Of a DNA stretch of 13,310 nucleotides, positions 12,174-13,310 are shown piece by piece. Made by a program: the position numbers and the translations under genes. Under the pieces are notes generated by a model. That model worked only from the letters and a program-made list of their open reading frames with translations. It searched no databases and was not told the origin of the DNA. Every line of letters starts with the position of its first letter. Position 1 is the first letter of the stretch. Origin of the DNA: Chloroflexi bacterium RBG_16_51_16 (GTDB lineage: Bacteria; Chloroflexota; Anaerolineae; Anaerolineales; Villigracilaceae); the NCBI GenBank assembly GCA_001796785.1, contig MGNL01000061.1, positions 722 to 14,031 on the forward strand, written 5' to 3'.

Positions 12174-13310
12174 TCAGGCCTTTAGCACTGCGGTCTTTTT
12201 CGCTTCCTTGACGATATCAGCGTAAATGTTCAGGGTTTCCTCAATATCAGCGAGGCTGTGTTCGTGGCAGAGGAACCACGGTTCGCGTGGATCAAGGTCC
12301 GGCATCACACCCCTCCGAATGGCGGCTCGGGTGAGGGATTCAATCAACTCGCTGTCACTTTTGGCCCAATCGCGCTGCGAGGTGACCAGGTCAACGCCAA
12401 GCGCAAAGGAGAACATCGCCGGATAGCCCAGCATCACGACGGAGAAATCATTCTCCTCGAATATATCCTTCAATCCATCCATCAGGATTTGACCGCGGGC
12501 CGCGATTTCCTTAAGGATCGGTCGCTCTTTAAGCAGCTTGAGGGTTGCGTACGCACCCGCCACACCGGGTTTATTATTCGTGTAAGTGCCGCCCTGGGCG
12601 ACACCGTGCCCGATAATGGACATGATCTCGCGCTTGCCACCGAATGCGGCAATGGGATACCCATTCCCCATCGCCTTGGCATATGTTGCCAGGTCGGGTT
12701 TGATCCCATAGTACTCCTGAGCGCCGCCATTCGCGATCCTGAAACCGGTTTTGACTTCATCGAGAATGAACACAACCCCGTATTCTTCCGTCCGCTTGCG
12801 GATCAGCTCTAAAAAACCTTCCTGAGGCGGGATCGCGGCGCAGTTACCCTGGCAGGGTTCGGTGATTACCGCGGCGAGCTGCTCACCATAGGAGCGCATG
12901 ACACGATCGAACCCTTCGAAATCATTGAATGGCAGGGTGATCACCAGATCGCCCAGCGACCGGGGTATGCCGGATGAAGATGGAATGGGTATGGGATTGC
13001 GGCGGTTGCCGTATACCTCAGGTGAGCTGTAGGTGGACCACAGGGTGTGATCGTGAAAACCATGATAGTTGCCCTCAAATTTTAAGATGATCTCCCGACC
13101 GGTGAAGGCGCGCGCAACGCGGATCGCATGCATGGTGGCTTCGGTACCAGAACACGCGAGGCGCACCATATCCACACCGGGACACATGCTGATAATCATT
13201 TCGCAGAGTTCGACTTCCAGCTCGCCGGTCATGGCGAATAAGACGCCCTGTTTCAATTCCTCGATCACCTTCGCATCCACAGGATCATAGCTGTGGCCGA
13301 GAATGACCGG
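12174..13310 (-). CDS. Class-III aminotransferase of glutamate-1-semialdehyde aminomutase type (5' end outside window)
   Basis: An open frame enters from the right edge and ends in TGA at 12176-12174, giving 378 residues of probably about 430. A GTG near 13280 is internal, since PVILGHSYDP before it already belongs to the conserved N-terminal part. Seen (window numbering) are CSGTEATMHAIRVARAFTG, KFEGNYHGFHD, EPCQGNCAAIPP, FILDEVKTGFR with the PLP-binding Asp, and the Schiff-base lysine K212 in YAKAMGNGYPIAAFGG, then GGTYTNN. The fold is that of HemL and related omega-transaminases. A haem role is not supported by the neighbours; position just upstream of potABCD suggests a polyamine- or amino-acid-related transamination. 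HemL itself isomerises glutamate-1-semialdehyde without a second substrate, and the sequence alone does not settle which activity applies. Confidence 0.85.
   Translation of the reverse strand, partial: PVILGHSYDPVDAKVIEELKQGVLFAMTGELEVELCEMIISMCPGVDMVRLACSGTEATMHAIRVARAFTGREIILKFEGNYHGFHDHTLWSTYSSPEVYGNRRNPIPIPSSSGIPRSLGDLVITLPFNDFEGFDRVMRSYGEQLAAVITEPCQGNCAAIPPQEGFLELIRKRTEEYGVVFILDEVKTGFRIANGGAQEYYGIKPDLATYAKAMGNGYPIAAFGGKREIMSIIGHGVAQGGTYTNNKPGVAGAYATLKLLKERPILKEIAARGQILMDGLKDIFEENDFSVVMLGYPAMFSFALGVDLVTSQRDWAKSDSELIESLTRAAIRRGVMPDLDPREPWFLCHEHSLADIEETLNIYADIVKEAKKTAVLKA

Overview
The window reads as a bacterial chromosome segment, most likely from an anaerobic member of the Chloroflexota (Anaerolineae type). 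This is inferred from gene content (two tungsten-type aldehyde:ferredoxin oxidoreductases, a Pot-type transporter with a lipoprotein binding protein), moderate GC, Shine-Dalgarno-led genes and a dispersed CTGAG...CTCAG palindrome of a kind I associate with such genomes. No rRNA, tRNA or CRISPR array was seen, so the placement is tentative.

Left region (1-1517): the 3' end of a DUF1801-type gene, then a complete DUF1801 gene, both on +. A tandemly duplicated cassette follows. Each copy has a 3' piece of DUF1801 coding sequence, a perfect-stem hairpin of almost identical sequence, and a 52-53 codon gene on - for a two-helix membrane protein with a strongly conserved upstream leader. In the second copy the DUF1801 part is reduced to a 48-base remnant. 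The two small genes (744-902 and 1133-1294) are clear-cut: each has a GAGGAG ribosome binding site, their proteins are 37/52 identical, and the differences are largely conservative. A REP-like palindrome lies between this cassette and the next operon.

Right region (1518-13310): everything is on - and reads as a catabolic and uptake module. In transcription order it holds a class-III aminotransferase of HemL-like type (cut by the right edge), potA, potB, potC, potD (polyamine ABC importer, with ATGA overlaps for potA/B and potB/C), a hairpin terminator, a saccharopine/carboxynorspermidine dehydrogenase-like oxidoreductase, an aldehyde:ferredoxin oxidoreductase (AOR), a GABA-type class-III aminotransferase and a second, divergent AOR. 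The last three genes are separated by 14 and 21 bases and form an operon.

Working hypothesis (inference): imported putrescine or spermidine is broken down anaerobically by alternating transamination and ferredoxin-linked aldehyde oxidation. That would be putrescine to 4-aminobutanal to GABA to succinic semialdehyde to succinate, with AORs in place of the usual NAD(P)-dependent aldehyde dehydrogenases. Two aminotransferases and two AORs are the number such a route needs. The dehydrogenase resembles a polyamine-biosynthetic enzyme but carries an Asp typical of NAD binding, which fits an oxidative role.
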